From assembly GCA_026417135.1 (NCBI GenBank), contig JAOADV010000004.1, positions 64,814 through 128,813 of the forward strand: 64,000 nucleotides of DNA, in the 5' to 3' direction. The position numbers were made by a program, and so were the translations under genes. This document shows, piece after piece, positions 30,052-37,769 of the stretch (position 1 is the stretch's first letter; each line of letters begins with the position of its first letter). Under the pieces are notes generated by a model. It had not been told where the DNA came from. It saw nothing but the letters and a program-made list of their open reading frames with translations, and ran no database searches. The stretch is from Ignavibacteria bacterium (GTDB taxonomy: Bacteria; Bacteroidota; Ignavibacteria; Kapaibacteriales; UBA2268).

Positions 30052-31767
30052 TTATTCACTTTGACATTTCAGCTGGTCGTAATAATCGCTTGCTACTTTA
30101 TTTTTGGGGTTGATTTGTAAAACTTTTTTCCAGTATTTACAAGCATTTGGTAAATCTTTTTGAATTTGCGAGGATATTGCTAAATAAATCCAAGGGCTTT
30201 CTAATTTCGGTTCTATTTCGGACCAGAGCTTTGCATATCGGGTTAATTCTTTCGTGTCGCGTGTATCCAAAAGCAAATTACACAATTTACTATAAGCAAG
30301 ATTAAGAATTTTCTGATTACTTTCCGATGGGTTTTCAGAAGCAATTTTTATGGAAGTTATGTAATCGTCTTTTCCGAGCAGCTTTTTATCGGACGAAACA
30401 TATGCATCACCACGATATATATAGTTTAATGGATTAGATTGTTCAATACTAATTGCTTTTGTAAAGTATGAAATTGCAGAATCATAAAGATTCAAGTTTA
30501 GATAAGAATTGCCTAAGTAGAAAAAGACTTTTGGTAGAAGTGTGTCTTTGCAGAAGTCTAAGTATTTGTTATAAAAGTTTGTTGCATCGTTGTATCGTTT
30601 TGCAAAATAACTTAACATTCCTACCTGATATGCAAGAAGACATCGGTTTGGTTTGAGTTCGAGTAGTTCATTGTAAATTTTTAATGCTTGGGTGGTATCG
30701 CCAGTTTGCAGATAGGAACTTGCAAGTCGCTCGTAATCTTTATCTTCGAGAGTTTCGGATTTATTGTTTTTTAATTGATTATAAGTTGAAATAGATTCTT
30801 CGAAACGACGAGTATCGAAATAGCATCGAGCAAGTCTCAAGATTGCTTTAAATTTAACAGAATCTATTTCATTGGCTACTATTTGAAGGTGTGGAATAGC
30901 GGAATCGCATTTTGCTATTTCGACAAGGGATTGTGCTAAATACCATCGCCCAAGCGAGCCAGTTGAGCGTAACTGGACATATTGGTATAACGCTCGGGCA
31001 GCATCTTCGAACCGACGAGCAAGAAATAATATTTTACCTTGTTCGAACCAAGCTCTAAAGTTTTTAGGTTCTTTTTGCGAAACAATACTCCATTCTTTCA
31101 AAGAACGAGTAAATAGCTCGTTTGAAAGATTTTCGTCGGTTTCCCGATTAGCCAACCAATAATATGCAGTTGCAAGCTTGATTCTGGCGTCTGTCAACTC
31201 GGGATTAATGGCTAGTGCCTCTTCGTAATTCATTCTTGCAAGCTCGTAAACCTTTTGGGCAAAATATAAGTCGCCTAAGGCTACAAGTGGTTCAGCAGTT
31301 TTTGGATTTAAATCCCTAGCTTTTGCGATATGATATTCAGCTTGTTTTAATGAATCGGCACGCAAATAAACATAACCAAGCTCTAAATTTGCTTCCCAAG
31401 AATTTATGTTCTTCTTTAAATAATCTTTTAATATTTTTATACCTCTGTCTGTATTTTTCGAATATGAGTATGCCCTTGCAAGTTTGGTTACTATTTCGAC
31501 TCTGTCGTTTCGTATATTATAAGCATTTTCATACATAATTCTTGCTGAATCATATTTTTCAAACTCGAAATAAACGTCTCCAAACGCAAGGTAAATAAAT
31601 TCGTCTTTATATTTTTCTTTAACCAAAATTGGTAGGAGCTCGTATGCTTCTTGGTATGCGTTATTTCGATAATACTGACGGAATAGTGTTAAGTTGTCTT
31701 GGGCAAATGCATTGATTACTGTAATCTTAAACAATATTAACAAAATGAAAAATTTTGTTTCTTTCAT
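30052..31767 (-). CDS. Exported tetratricopeptide-repeat protein
   Basis: Last gene of the TonB/ExbBD cluster. The track starts at 31782; I prefer the ATG at 31767, which lies just after the PstS-like stop and has GAGG about 9 nt upstream (571 residues). Signal peptide (about MKETKFFILLILF...INAFAQ), then about ten or more TPR units through the whole length. Clear examples are NSWEANLELGYVYLRADSLKQAE, TAEPLVALGDLYFAQKVYE and NPLNYIYRGDAYV. A periplasmic protein-protein scaffold is expected. A TPR gene next to PstS-like and TonB genes is a repeated arrangement in Bacteroidetes. Confidence 0.8.
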   Translation of the reverse strand: MKETKFFILLILFKITVINAFAQDNLTLFRQYYRNNAYQEAYELLPILVKEKYKDEFIYLAFGDVYFEFEKYDSARIMYENAYNIRNDRVEIVTKLARAYSYSKNTDRGIKILKDYLKKNINSWEANLELGYVYLRADSLKQAEYHIAKARDLNPKTAEPLVALGDLYFAQKVYELARMNYEEALAINPELTDARIKLATAYYWLANRETDENLSNELFTRSLKEWSIVSQKEPKNFRAWFEQGKILFLARRFEDAARALYQYVQLRSTGSLGRWYLAQSLVEIAKCDSAIPHLQIVANEIDSVKFKAILRLARCYFDTRRFEESISTYNQLKNNKSETLEDKDYERLASSYLQTGDTTQALKIYNELLELKPNRCLLAYQVGMLSYFAKRYNDATNFYNKYLDFCKDTLLPKVFFYLGNSYLNLNLYDSAISYFTKAISIEQSNPLNYIYRGDAYVSSDKKLLGKDDYITSIKIASENPSESNQKILNLAYSKLCNLLLDTRDTKELTRYAKLWSEIEPKLESPWIYLAISSQIQKDLPNACKYWKKVLQINPKNKVASDYYDQLKCQSE

Positions 31768-31768
31768 A

Positions 31769-32680
31769 TTATTCATCCTCAATTAGTCTAAATTCGGCAT
31801 TTGAAGGTACAATCCCCCTTTCGAAAAAGAATTTCTGAGGAAACCCCGGTTTGAATAAGTATCTTGCAAATGTCATTGAATTATCGTTCAATTTATCTAA
31901 AACGAAAATATAGTGTTCGACAATGTAAGGGTAGTTGGCTCTTAAAATATTAGGTTGGTTAACATTGTGCGGGAAAATATAGCGGTTTGCTGAATCAATG
32001 AAACTAATTGGTAAAGCTCTTAAATCTGGTTCAGCAAAAAGATGCGATAAATATCCAATTCCAATAGAATTAGAGTTAGCTTTTACAAAATTTTTGACGC
32101 TATCGTGCGAGTTGAATATCTTCAAAGGACGTGTTAGATTCCGGTTTTTTAAAACAAGATTGTTTAAATTCACTAATTCAGAAGATAAAATGCCATTAGA
32201 AACAAAGATAGGTTCAGCAACCAGTTTGGGGTAAATCTTTTTCAAAGAGTATTTCCGGTCGGTAAGAAAGTTTCTAATCTGTTCATCAGTGAGGGTATCC
32301 AAAGGGGAATCTTTATTAACATAGAAAACGAGGGCATCGCGTGCAAGAGTTAATCGAGTGTGTGGAGAGACGTTGAATGCTTTCATCAACGAATCTTCAT
32401 AACGAGTATAGCTTCGGGCAATAACTATTGCATCAGCTTCGCGTGAAAGTAGTTTAGCCATAGCATCCCAAGCGCTAGTCTTTCGGAAAGTTAGTTTAAC
32501 GAGACTTCCAATAGTATCATAATGTTGGACACAAGGGAAGATTATTGGATAAATCGATTCGTCGCAGTAAACGGTTATTTTCCGAGAATCTGGTTTTTGG
32601 ACCTCTTCTTTTCCACAAGAAGCAAGGACAAGGATAAAAATTAATTGAACTATTTTAATAGCTAAACTATTCGGCTTCAT
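31769..32680 (-). CDS. PstS-like substrate-binding lipoprotein
   Basis: 303-residue periplasmic lipoprotein. A lipobox (LVLASC near residue 20-22) is followed by a PBP-like type II fold: ITVYCDESIYPIIFPCVQHY near 35, DAIVIARSYTRYEDSLM near 85, LARDALVFYVNKDSPLDTLT near 110, NSIGIGYLSHLF near 205. This matches the PstS/SBP_bac family, but the classic phosphate loop (TGSGGT-like) is not visible, so phosphate binding is uncertain. It overlaps the upstream 65-residue gene by 14 nt and nearly abuts the TPR gene. Being inside a TonB/ExbBD operon suggests a role there rather than in a Pst transporter. Confidence 0.7.
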   Translation of the reverse strand: MKPNSLAIKIVQLIFILVLASCGKEEVQKPDSRKITVYCDESIYPIIFPCVQHYDTIGSLVKLTFRKTSAWDAMAKLLSREADAIVIARSYTRYEDSLMKAFNVSPHTRLTLARDALVFYVNKDSPLDTLTDEQIRNFLTDRKYSLKKIYPKLVAEPIFVSNGILSSELVNLNNLVLKNRNLTRPLKIFNSHDSVKNFVKANSNSIGIGYLSHLFAEPDLRALPISFIDSANRYIFPHNVNQPNILRANYPYIVEHYIFVLDKLNDNSMTFARYLFKPGFPQKFFFERGIVPSNAEFRLIEDE

Positions 32681-32864
32681 CTTCTTTCAATTGTTTTAGA
32701 GCTTTTCGATAAGAATAAATTCTATATACGCCCCATATAATTAATAAAACGCCGATAATTTGAAGTTCTAATTTATAAGGATGTTCATACAAAAACTTAC
32801 CCGAAGCCAAGAAAACACCAAATAAAATCGTTAATAATCTAACAGCATAGTTGAAAATTATCAC
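32667..32864 (-). CDS. Small two-helix membrane protein in the TonB cluster
   Basis: 65 residues, two hydrophobic helices (about 5-22 and 31-48) followed by a charged tail (RKALKQLKEDEAE). No family recognised. It overlaps the PstS-like gene by 14 nt and lies 101 nt downstream of the tonB stop, in the same direction, so it is probably a real cluster member and not a shadow. Confidence 0.6.
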   Translation of the reverse strand: MIIFNYAVRLLTILFGVFLASGKFLYEHPYKLELQIIGVLLIIWGVYRIYSYRKALKQLKEDEAE

Positions 32865-32965
32865 ATTGGTTCATTTATTTAATTGGAATATTATAGTTTT
32901 TTTGCTTAACAAAGCTCGTATTGGGAATGCGATTTCAGAATAATATTTTGGCACGATTTCGCAAA

Positions 32966-33748
32966 CTAACGTAATTTGAATCTAATCGGAATACTGACCC
33001 AACACATAATTGGTTGTCCATTTTGTATTGCGGGCGTGAAAGTTGACTTCATTACAGCGTCGATAGCTGCTTGATTTAACATTTCTGAATCGGAGGATTG
33101 TACAACCGCTCTCTTTGGTTTTCCAGTTTTATCGACAAGGACACGGATGACAACTTGACCTTCGATACCAGCCTTTCGGGCCATTTCTGGATAAACAATT
33201 CGCTTTTGTAAGTCAACTAAATCAATATAGGGTTCTTTTTCGAAGGGGATAAACTCGTCGATATCGGGTTCTTCTTCCTTTTGCTTGATTTCAACTTTTT
33301 GGTCGAGATTGAAGTCAGTTGGTAGCTGACTTATGTCTATTTCGAGACCTTTTTCTCGGGCAAGCGATTCACTCAATTTTTCAAATGTAGCGAATTCCTT
33401 TAAATCTTCTTTAATTTCGGCATCGGGGATTGGGACTGGTGTCCCTGCTTTTGCTGCTGTTGCTATTTCCAAAATTTGTTGAGTAGGAGGTGGTGGGGGA
33501 ACTTCTTCTTCTTGCTCTTCCAGCTCTTGGATTGGTCCTCCTAAAGTGATTTTACTTATTGGGGCACGATGTAACGAAGCTCGGGCACTTTCGGAGGCTT
33601 TAGCATAAATTAAATATGCAAGAAGTAGGACGATTACAAAGCTAATCGTTATAATAAAACCGCGAAATGTGTTTCGGGGAATAATGATTTTTAATTCTGC
33701 AAACCCATAGGTGGGCTGGGGTGGTATTTCGATAATGTGGTTGTTCAT
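32966..33748 (-). CDS. tonB: TonB-family energy transducer
   Basis: 260-residue TonB protein that transmits proton-motive energy to outer-membrane receptors. Single N-terminal membrane helix (about 30-50, GFIITISFVIVLLLAYLIY), then a Pro/Glu-rich linker (LEEQEEEVPPPPPT near 75-90) and a C-terminal TonB domain. That domain runs IVYPEMARKAGIEGQVVIRVLVDKTG near 185-210, then FTPAIQNGQPIMCWVSIPIRF. Its start overlaps the exbD stop by 4 nt. Likely partner of the receptor at 19973-22198, among others. Confidence 0.9.
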   Translation of the reverse strand: MNNHIIEIPPQPTYGFAELKIIIPRNTFRGFIITISFVIVLLLAYLIYAKASESARASLHRAPISKITLGGPIQELEEQEEEVPPPPPTQQILEIATAAKAGTPVPIPDAEIKEDLKEFATFEKLSESLAREKGLEIDISQLPTDFNLDQKVEIKQKEEEPDIDEFIPFEKEPYIDLVDLQKRIVYPEMARKAGIEGQVVIRVLVDKTGKPKRAVVQSSDSEMLNQAAIDAVMKSTFTPAIQNGQPIMCWVSIPIRFKLR

Positions 33749-34335
33749 TTTCCCTCCCCTTCTATAAATTTTAAATCCTCTTCTAATAAAGGAGCAATAG
33801 TAAATTTTCGTTGCCTTTTGACTGGTTCGCCTTTTTCATCTAATTCTTTCGAGATGGCTTCGGTAATTGGAATTTCGGCCAGGTTTAGTTCGTCGAGTAT
33901 TTCGATTACTTTGGAATAACTTGCTTCGGGCGAAATTTTCAAGACGGTGATTAATTTATTTTTTACCATCGGTTCCAAGTTTTTTTCGTAGGCAAGCATT
34001 CGTAATTTTGAAATTGGTATTTCTTGTGGTTTATTGGTTTCGTCCGCAATACCTTTGAACCAATACAATTTGTTTTCTTTTGTGAGAAGAAGAGTTAAAA
34101 GTTCGGAGGCGCGAACCTCGACCTTTGCATACATTTCTGGGGGAATACGCATCTCCATTATTTGTGGTTTAAGCATTGTCGTAGTGAACATAAAGAAAGT
34201 TAACAGCAAAAAAGTAATATCGACCAAAGGGGTTAAGTCAATTCTAAAACCGATTCTTCTTTTCTTTTTCCTGCGAACAATTTTTCCACGCTTAGTCCTT
34301 TCTGGTATCGCTAAACCTTCGCCACCTCCTGCCAT
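33745..34335 (-). CDS. exbD: ExbD/TolR-family protein (second copy)
   Basis: 196-residue ExbD: cytoplasmic basic start (KRGKIVRRKKKRR), one membrane helix with the conserved Asp in RIDLTPLVDITFLLLTFFMF near residue 30-50, then a periplasmic domain. The C-terminal part extends beyond the usual ~140 residues. It overlaps tonB by 4 nt (ATGA) and lies 60 nt after the other exbD. Confidence 0.9.
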   Translation of the reverse strand: MAGGGEGLAIPERTKRGKIVRRKKKRRIGFRIDLTPLVDITFLLLTFFMFTTTMLKPQIMEMRIPPEMYAKVEVRASELLTLLLTKENKLYWFKGIADETNKPQEIPISKLRMLAYEKNLEPMVKNKLITVLKISPEASYSKVIEILDELNLAEIPITEAISKELDEKGEPVKRQRKFTIAPLLEEDLKFIEGEGK

Positions 34336-34395
34336 ATTTTCTCCATTTTATTAACTATATATTAAGACGTATGAATTATCAAAAAAGTTACATTT

Positions 34396-34929
34396 TTATG
34401 GTTTCTTTTCTAACTCGGGCCTTTTCTTTTCTGTTACGAAATTAAATACGAAAGCTCGGTTTCTTCGCAAGATATTCATAGCATCTTCAACCCACTTGAA
34501 ACGAATTCTTTGGTCAGCATCGATTGCAAACCTTGTTGAACTCCGAACAGATAAAGTGGCTCGAATTAGCTTCCCGAGTATTACTGTGTCGACTTTTATT
34601 AATGCTTTCGATTGGAATTCTAAGGGTATTTCTGGCACCAGTTGATAAATCAATGGGACATCCCGAACATTAGTGATTCCGTAATAATAAGCTGTATCGG
34701 TTGGATTTTTGTCGTCGATCGCTATATTAATAATTGCTAAATCGCGTTCGGGTAGCGAGGTGGTGTCGGGGGTGGCTATCGGTCTCCTTATCGTAAATTG
34801 CTTTTCTGCTTCGGCTTCGGATTTGAATTTCGTCGTAAACATTAAAAAAGTCAACAACAAGAATGTAATATCGACCAAAGGTGTTAAATCTATAACGAAG
34901 CCCATTCTTTTCTTTTTTATCTTAGGCAC
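34396..34929 (-). CDS. exbD: ExbD/TolR-family protein (first copy)
   Basis: 177-residue ExbD with the same core as its neighbour: VIDLTPLVDITFLLLTFLMF near residue 12-32 with the proton-path Asp, then a periplasmic domain. The two ExbD proteins share the helix but differ strongly outside it, so they may form a heterodimer with ExbB (inference from known ExbB5D2 stoichiometry). It lies 15 nt after exbB. Confidence 0.9.
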   Translation of the reverse strand: MPKIKKKRMGFVIDLTPLVDITFLLLTFLMFTTKFKSEAEAEKQFTIRRPIATPDTTSLPERDLAIINIAIDDKNPTDTAYYYGITNVRDVPLIYQLVPEIPLEFQSKALIKVDTVILGKLIRATLSVRSSTRFAIDADQRIRFKWVEDAMNILRRNRAFVFNFVTEKKRPELEKKP

Positions 34930-34944
34930 TTGCCCCTCCTCCGA

Positions 34945-35727
34945 CTATTGTTTTAATCGCAAAGTTAGCAATTGTGTAACATTTAAGATTGCTTCGTCGA
35001 TAGTATAAAGATAATCGTCAACTTTGGTAGTGAAATAATTGAAGAAAATAATAGAGATAATAGCACCAGCAAGTCCACCAGCAGTATTATACAAAGCTTC
35101 GGATATTCCAATAGCCAATTGAGTTGCATCGACCGTTCCAGTTTCGCCGAACGCTGCGAATGCCCTTATCATACCGATAGTAGTTCCAAGCAAACCAAAT
35201 AGAACGGATACCGAAGCAATTGTCGATAATATTACAAGATTTTTTTCCAAAAGTGGAGTTTCTAAGTTTGTAGCCTCGTCGATTGCTCTTTGAACTTCTG
35301 TCATCTTTCGGTCGATTGTTAAAGTTGTATCTTTTTCGATTTGTTTAAATCTTTCAATCGATGCCCTTAGTATGTTGGCTAAACTTCCTCTTTGTTTCTC
35401 ACATTCCTTCAAGGCGTCGTCCAACTCTCCTTTCGCAATTAAATCTAAAACTGTTTTTACAAAAGTTCCAATATCACCTCGTCCCTTTGCTTTGTTAATC
35501 GAAAAGGTTCTTTCGAAAACAAATGTTACAGAAATTATTAGAAGAGCAATTAAGATTCCAACAATCGGTCCACCTGTGTAAATTGCCCCGACTATGCTTC
35601 CCTTTTTCGGTTTTTTCTTAGTTGCTGGGTCCTCGAAATTATTTGGGTCTCCGAAGTAAAACAAGTAGATTGAAAAAGCAATAATTAATGAAAGTGTGAT
35701 TACGATTACATTAAACGCTTTCTTCAT
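34945..35727 (-). CDS. exbB: MotA/TolQ/ExbB proton-channel protein
   Basis: 260-residue ExbB. First helix near residues 4-25, a second near 45-70 (GPIVGILIALLIISVTFVFE), and the core pair with LVILSTIASVSVLFGLLGTTIGMIRAF near 165-190 and GISEALYNTAGGLAGAIISIIFFNYF near 205-230. It is the first gene of the cluster exbB-exbD-exbD-tonB-small membrane protein-PstS-like-TPR. A 700-nt gene-free region lies upstream and would hold the promoter. Confidence 0.92.
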   Translation of the reverse strand: MKKAFNVIVITLSLIIAFSIYLFYFGDPNNFEDPATKKKPKKGSIVGAIYTGGPIVGILIALLIISVTFVFERTFSINKAKGRGDIGTFVKTVLDLIAKGELDDALKECEKQRGSLANILRASIERFKQIEKDTTLTIDRKMTEVQRAIDEATNLETPLLEKNLVILSTIASVSVLFGLLGTTIGMIRAFAAFGETGTVDATQLAIGISEALYNTAGGLAGAIISIIFFNYFTTKVDDYLYTIDEAILNVTQLLTLRLKQ

Positions 35728-35774
35728 AAATTAACCTTTCCCTTATTTGTAATATTATTTAAACATTAGCAGAC

Positions 35775-35796
35775 ATTTTATTTCGAAAAATAAAAT
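35775..35796. repeat. Perfect 9-bp AT-rich inverted repeat upstream of exbB
   Basis: ATTTTATTT - CGAA - AAATAAAAT, centred about 58 nt upstream of the exbB start. It could be an operator for an iron- or metal-responsive regulator, given the TonB genes, but A/T-only arms arise easily by chance in this genome and it does not match the Fur consensus well. Confidence 0.3.
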
Positions 35797-36403
35797 TATT
35801 AAAAGCAAAAAAATTTGACGAATAAAAAAATTTATTGATTTATTTTTTTCAAAAGAATTGTGGAAAAGACCAAATTTATTTCGATAGCCAAATTCGCTGT
35901 ATTTTGGTTTAGTTATCATAAATTGTTATTTCTTAGTTGTACAGAAATTTGTGTCCTTGAATTGCAAATATTGAATTCCGACACAAAAAATATGGCGAAA
36001 AACGAAATCAACTTATTTTAAAAGATTTAAAAAACAAACTACAAAAATAACTTTTTTTGATGAAAATAAATTCTCGAATGTATTAATTTTAAATTAACAA
36101 ATATTTTGTTCTATCCAGAAAACCCCTTTCTTGGTAAAAAGTAAATGGAAGCGTTTTAAGTTGTTATGTTTTTGTATTGTCGTCGGCTTTTTGATTGATG
36201 GATTACAAGATAAGTTCGATCTTCAAAGTAATTTAGTTCATTCTCGAAACAAAATTCAACATTTTCGAAAGACTTGATGTATAGATGGGAGTAATTTAAA
36301 GATTTTCGACAGATACTTATGCTTGAAAAAATTTTAAGTGATAAGATTTCTTAATCGGTAATTAGGAAAATTCACTTGGCGGTTTTATTTGACCGACTTT
36401 TAG

Positions 36404-36411
36404 TAAATTTG
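36404..36411 (+). promoter_or_regulatory. TAnnTTTG promoter-like box upstream of aspartate kinase
   Basis: TAAATTTG lies 17 nt before the first ATG (36429). A TTTG sits 12 nt upstream of it, too close for a standard -33 element. Confidence 0.35.
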
Positions 36412-36428
36412 ATAGTTTAATTTGACTT

Positions 36429-37700
36429 ATGCAAATGAAGTTCGAAGTTATGAAAATTGGGGGGGCGGTGTTAAGCTCTCCTCAAAATTTAATTTATCTT
36501 AAAAAGATAGTCGAAAATTATTGCAAAGGAGAAACAATTTTTGTTTTTTCGGCTTTCAAAAATTTTTCAAGGATTTTGAAAGAATTGGCTTTTTTTGCAA
36601 GAAATGGTCGTTACGAAGAGTCGAAAAGCCAGTTAAACCAGTTTCGCGACCAAATTCTTAATTATGCCAAGGTTTTGGAAAATGACTCTCGATTGTTTTA
36701 TGATACTATTACAGAAATAGATTCGCTTTTGGGTGAAATTGAAAAAATAATATTTGGAATTGCTGTAACAAAAGAACTTAGCAAACGAACTCTCGACCGA
36801 TTTCTTGCTTTTGGCGAGATAATCACGATGTCGATTTTGGAAGCATACTTGAAAAGTCAAAATGTTGATTCAGTCTTTGTAGATTCCCGGAAGGTTATTT
36901 TTACAAATGATGATTTTGGCAAAGCAAAACCTTTAGAAGATTTGACTAAGGAAGCGGTCCAAGAATTCATTTTACCTTTATTTCATAGATTCAAAATTGT
37001 CTTTGTTCCAGGTTTTGTCGGGAGAACACGTGATGGATTGACAACCACAATGGGTTTCGAAAGTTCAAATCTTACTGCTTTGTTGATAGCCTCGATAGTC
37101 GAGGCAAAAAAAGTATGTTTTTGGACAGATGTTGAAGGAATAAGAACTTCGGACCCCAAAATTGTAGAAAATACCAACTATATTCCCGAACTTTCGTTCG
37201 ACTTTGCTAAAGTTCTTGCTTTGAATGGATTGAAACTCATTCATCCTTATATGATAGAGTTTTTTTATAAAAATCCCGAAGTAGAATATGTTTATAGGAG
37301 TGCCTTCGCACCAGATATTGAAATGACCCGTATTGTTCCCGAAACGAAGAGACTTCCAAAAATTATCTTAATTTCTGAACCAACAAGTTTTATTTTCGAA
37401 AATGTAGGTTTAGACGAGAATTCTTCGAACGATTTTTTGTTGGCACAAAGAAGCCCCGATTGTTCGTTTGTTATCAATTCTAAATTTATTTCTGACAATT
37501 CTTCGAAAAGTACGAAATTAGTTTCGTTGCTAACCTTCTTAAACTTTGAAACAAAGGAAGTCGTTATGGCGTTAAGCGAAATAGTCGATAAAATACTTTT
37601 TTTTCAAGTTGTGAATGTCAATAATGTAGCGAAGCTTATACTCGAAGAAGGGTTCGTTGTTGAAGTAGCAAACAAGGTTCACAACATCCTTATTGATTAA
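36429..37700 (+). CDS. Aspartate kinase-like protein (divergent)
   Basis: Amino-acid-kinase-fold protein, 423 residues, likely phosphorylating aspartate for Lys/Thr/Met synthesis. The ATG at 36435 is an alternative start. Seen: FEVMKIGGAVL near residue 5-14 (KFGGTSV in classic enzymes), LAFGEIITMSILEAYL near 130, VPGFVGRTRDGLTTTMGFESSNLTA near 195-220, WTDVEGIRTSDPKIV near 235, and a C-terminal region where ACT domains should be, poorly conserved. The usual GRGGSD/GRNGSN is GFESSN, so the substrate loop is altered. A homoserine-dehydrogenase fusion is absent. It may be a second, specialised or feedback-altered kinase. Confidence 0.72.
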   Translation: MQMKFEVMKIGGAVLSSPQNLIYLKKIVENYCKGETIFVFSAFKNFSRILKELAFFARNGRYEESKSQLNQFRDQILNYAKVLENDSRLFYDTITEIDSLLGEIEKIIFGIAVTKELSKRTLDRFLAFGEIITMSILEAYLKSQNVDSVFVDSRKVIFTNDDFGKAKPLEDLTKEAVQEFILPLFHRFKIVFVPGFVGRTRDGLTTTMGFESSNLTALLIASIVEAKKVCFWTDVEGIRTSDPKIVENTNYIPELSFDFAKVLALNGLKLIHPYMIEFFYKNPEVEYVYRSAFAPDIEMTRIVPETKRLPKIILISEPTSFIFENVGLDENSSNDFLLAQRSPDCSFVINSKFISDNSSKSTKLVSLLTFLNFETKEVVMALSEIVDKILFFQVVNVNNVAKLILEEGFVVEVANKVHNILID

Positions 37701-37769
37701 AAAGTAAATATATTTCTTTTTAAAACGTTACTTAAATTTTAATTTAGGTTAAAGAAACAAATTAAAACT

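Larger units (their letters stand above)
35728..36428. other. 700-nt gene-free AT-rich divergent intergenic region
   Basis: Longest stretch without a gene. It separates exbB (minus) from aspartate kinase (plus). No ORF above about 13 codons and no tRNA, riboswitch or repeat array is recognisable. It holds a 9-bp AT-only inverted repeat near the exbB end and a TAAATTTG box near the kinase end. Two-sided promoter DNA, a small RNA or a decayed gene are all possible. Confidence 0.5.

Noticed and set aside
36211-36230. tRNA T-loop-like GTTCGATC in the 700-nt gap
   Set aside because: No acceptor, D or anticodon stems can be built around it; no CCA-like end.
35728-36428. Lysine riboswitch or attenuator before aspartate kinase
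   Set aside because: None of the conserved helices could be recognised; no short Lys/Thr-rich leader ORF.
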